Source: Syntrophomonadaceae bacterium (GTDB lineage Bacteria > Bacillota > Syntrophomonadia > Syntrophomonadales > Syntrophomonadaceae). From it: a stretch of DNA of 7,176 bases. Below, in pieces: positions 6,518-7,176 of the stretch. Both the position numbers and the translations under genes were made by a program. Every line of letters begins with the position of its first letter. Position 1 is the first letter of the stretch. The stretch spans positions 1 through 7,176 of the forward strand of contig JAAYJY010000122.1 in the NCBI GenBank assembly GCA_012522705.1, in the 5' to 3' direction. The notes beneath the pieces are model-generated. The model had not been told where the DNA came from, did not search any database, and saw nothing but the letters and a program-made list of their open reading frames with translations.

Positions 6518-6522
6518 GGAGG
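6518..6522 (+). promoter_or_regulatory. Ribosome binding site deciding the start at 6530
   Basis: GGAGG, continuing as GGAGGTGA, lies 7 bases before the ATG. It falls inside the longer open frame from 6473 and so argues for the shorter protein. Confidence 0.8.
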
Positions 6523-6529
6523 TGACGTT

Positions 6530-6922
6530 ATGAAAAACAGATGGGGCAGAGGAGAACCAGTGAACTTATCCGACCTGCTGAGGATTACTCCGGTTGCCGA
6601 CGAGATCATGCATATCAGCGAGGAGTTGGGCATGAGTCTCACCGATGTGATGTGGATAGTATCCCAGATTATAGAGAATCAAGATGAAATAGATAGGGAG
6701 CAGGACCCCGAAAGTATGCAGGGGCCTTCCGGACAGGAATGGGACAATATAGACTTGGAAAGCGTCGAAGAAGAGATGGGCCAGGCCATGTATATGGTAA
6801 ATGTGAAAATCAATGGTCCCGGAAGATTCCCGGAAATCGGTTTTAAAGCAGGCGTCAATGATACCGAGGACATGAGCTACTTCTTCGATATGATCCTGGA
6901 GATGATGGAAAAACTTGAATAG
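6530..6922 (+). CDS. Small acidic, methionine-rich protein of unknown function
   Basis: I do not recognise this 130-residue protein. It has about 29 Asp/Glu against about 9 Lys/Arg, 12 Met and no Cys, and neither a signal peptide nor a membrane helix, so it is probably a soluble cytoplasmic protein. Two parts are visible: a predicted helical N-terminal part (about 12-58, LSDLLRITPVADEIM through QIIENQDEIDREQ) and a C-terminal part (about 76-130) that may be strand-then-helix, with YMVNVKINGPG at about 88-98 and DMILEMMEKLE at the end. A Gly/Pro/Ser/Gln linker lies between them. The ATG at 6530 has GGAGG 7 bases upstream; an in-frame GTG at 6473 would add 19 residues but lacks such a site. An internal GTG at 6560 also has AGAGGAG 5 bases upstream and could be a second start. 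It is monocistronic, closed by a strong terminator 10 bases after the stop. Confidence 0.8.
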   Translation: MKNRWGRGEPVNLSDLLRITPVADEIMHISEELGMSLTDVMWIVSQIIENQDEIDREQDPESMQGPSGQEWDNIDLESVEEEMGQAMYMVNVKINGPGRFPEIGFKAGVNDTEDMSYFFDMILEMMEKLE

Positions 6923-6932
6923 GGGACAGAGA

Positions 6933-6960
6933 GGTCCGGGGTGATCCCCGGACCTTTTTT
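6933..6960 (+). terminator. Strong rho-independent terminator
   Basis: GGTCCGGGG (6933-6941) and CCCCGGACC (6946-6954) form a perfect 9-pair GC-rich stem with a TGAT loop, directly followed by six T (6955-6960). It ends the small acidic gene's transcript. Confidence 0.96.
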
Positions 6961-6974
6961 AATACAATGAACCC

Positions 6975-7020
6975 CGGTTTATTTTCATTCGCCTTCCCCG
7001 ATAAATCCTCGGATAAACCG
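6975..7020. repeat. Nested inverted repeats after the terminator
   Basis: CGGTTTAT (6975-6982) is complementary to ATAAACCG (7013-7020). Inside it, CCGA (6998-7001) pairs with TCGG (7009-7012), which abuts the outer 3' arm so the two helices could stack. There is no T-run. The role is unknown; it may be chance or a structured remnant. Confidence 0.3.
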
Positions 7021-7102
7021 TCATCATTCTCTTAGCCATGCCCATTCTAGTGGTCAGAAATGAGCCGGCAGTTTCTAATAGCCAACCAAAAATGGGAATT
7101 AA

Positions 7103-7131
7103 TGGACAAATCAAGCATATTGTAGTATAAT
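7103..7131 (+). promoter_or_regulatory. Sigma-A promoter for a gene beyond the right edge
   Basis: TGGACA (7103-7108), one mismatch from consensus, and a perfect TATAAT (7126-7131) are separated by exactly 17 bases. This is the best housekeeping promoter in the window. Transcription should start near 7138. The first transcribed bases contain TGGTT-7-AACCA, a small hairpin at about 7143-7159. No start codon with a binding site occurs before the window ends, so the driven gene is unseen. Confidence 0.65.
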
Positions 7132-7176
7132 GACCCTAGCCGTGGTTGGCACCAAACCAGGATTACTGCTCTATAA

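Larger units (their letters stand above)
6204..6529. other. Divergent intergenic region between the EamA gene and the small acidic gene
   Basis: This 326-base gap has no convincing gene. From left to right it holds an AGGCCGGCCT palindrome (6264-6273), CGCCGGCG (6301-6308), an AT palindrome with back-to-back -10 boxes (6323-6332), a possible 13-codon leader ORF (6370-6411), a bulged hairpin (6384-6431), a second TATAAT (6442-6447), and an inverted repeat TTAATA-7-TATTAA (6452-6470). The plus-strand leader from the first promoter would be about 190 bases, long enough for regulatory RNA, but no known riboswitch class is recognised. Confidence 0.6.

Noticed and set aside
6967..7035. 22-codon plus-strand ORF after the terminator
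   Set aside because: It starts just after a strong terminator, with no ribosome binding site and no promoter.

Overview
The window looks like a chromosomal segment from a Gram-positive, probably clostridial (Firmicutes) anaerobe of roughly balanced base composition. The support is strong purine-rich ribosome binding sites, a class II EPSP synthase, a lipoprotein-type solute-binding protein and a strong rho-independent terminator. The genus cannot be named from the sequence. Nothing here resembles a phage, transposon, CRISPR array, toxin-antitoxin pair or defence island. Most of the window is ordinary metabolic and transport content, and the less ordinary material is in the gaps between genes.

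Layout. Positions 1-238 are intergenic with no convincing gene. They hold a sigma-H-like promoter motif followed by a good ribosome binding site in front of an immediate ATG-TAG. Positions 239-2637, minus strand, carry a two-gene shikimate unit transcribed aroA then aroB. The 188-base gap to the right (2638-2825) is a divergent promoter region, with a palindrome over the predicted aroA start site. Positions 2826-5272, plus strand, carry a compact three-gene ABC importer of the NitT/TauT (nitrate/sulfonate/taurine) type: lipoprotein binding protein, permease, ATPase. Their overlaps and gaps of a few bases indicate one operon. A minus-strand EamA/DMT-family permease (5289-6203) converges on it with only 16 bases between stop codons. 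A 326-base divergent gap (6204-6529) holds a shared palindromic -10 region and a long bulged hairpin. It is followed by a small, very acidic, methionine-rich protein of unknown function (6530-6922) ending in a textbook terminator. The last 216 bases hold a good promoter (TGGACA-N17-TATAAT) firing out of the right edge.

How they work together. AroB makes 3-dehydroquinate (second step) and AroA makes EPSP (sixth step) of the pathway to chorismate and the aromatic amino acids; the other pathway genes are not in the window. The ABC importer is complete in itself: the binding protein captures an unidentified small solute outside the membrane, the permease forms the channel, presumably as a homodimer, and the ATPase drives it. 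No sequence evidence links its substrate to aromatic metabolism; the shared divergent promoter region is the only connection. The EamA protein is an independent membrane carrier.
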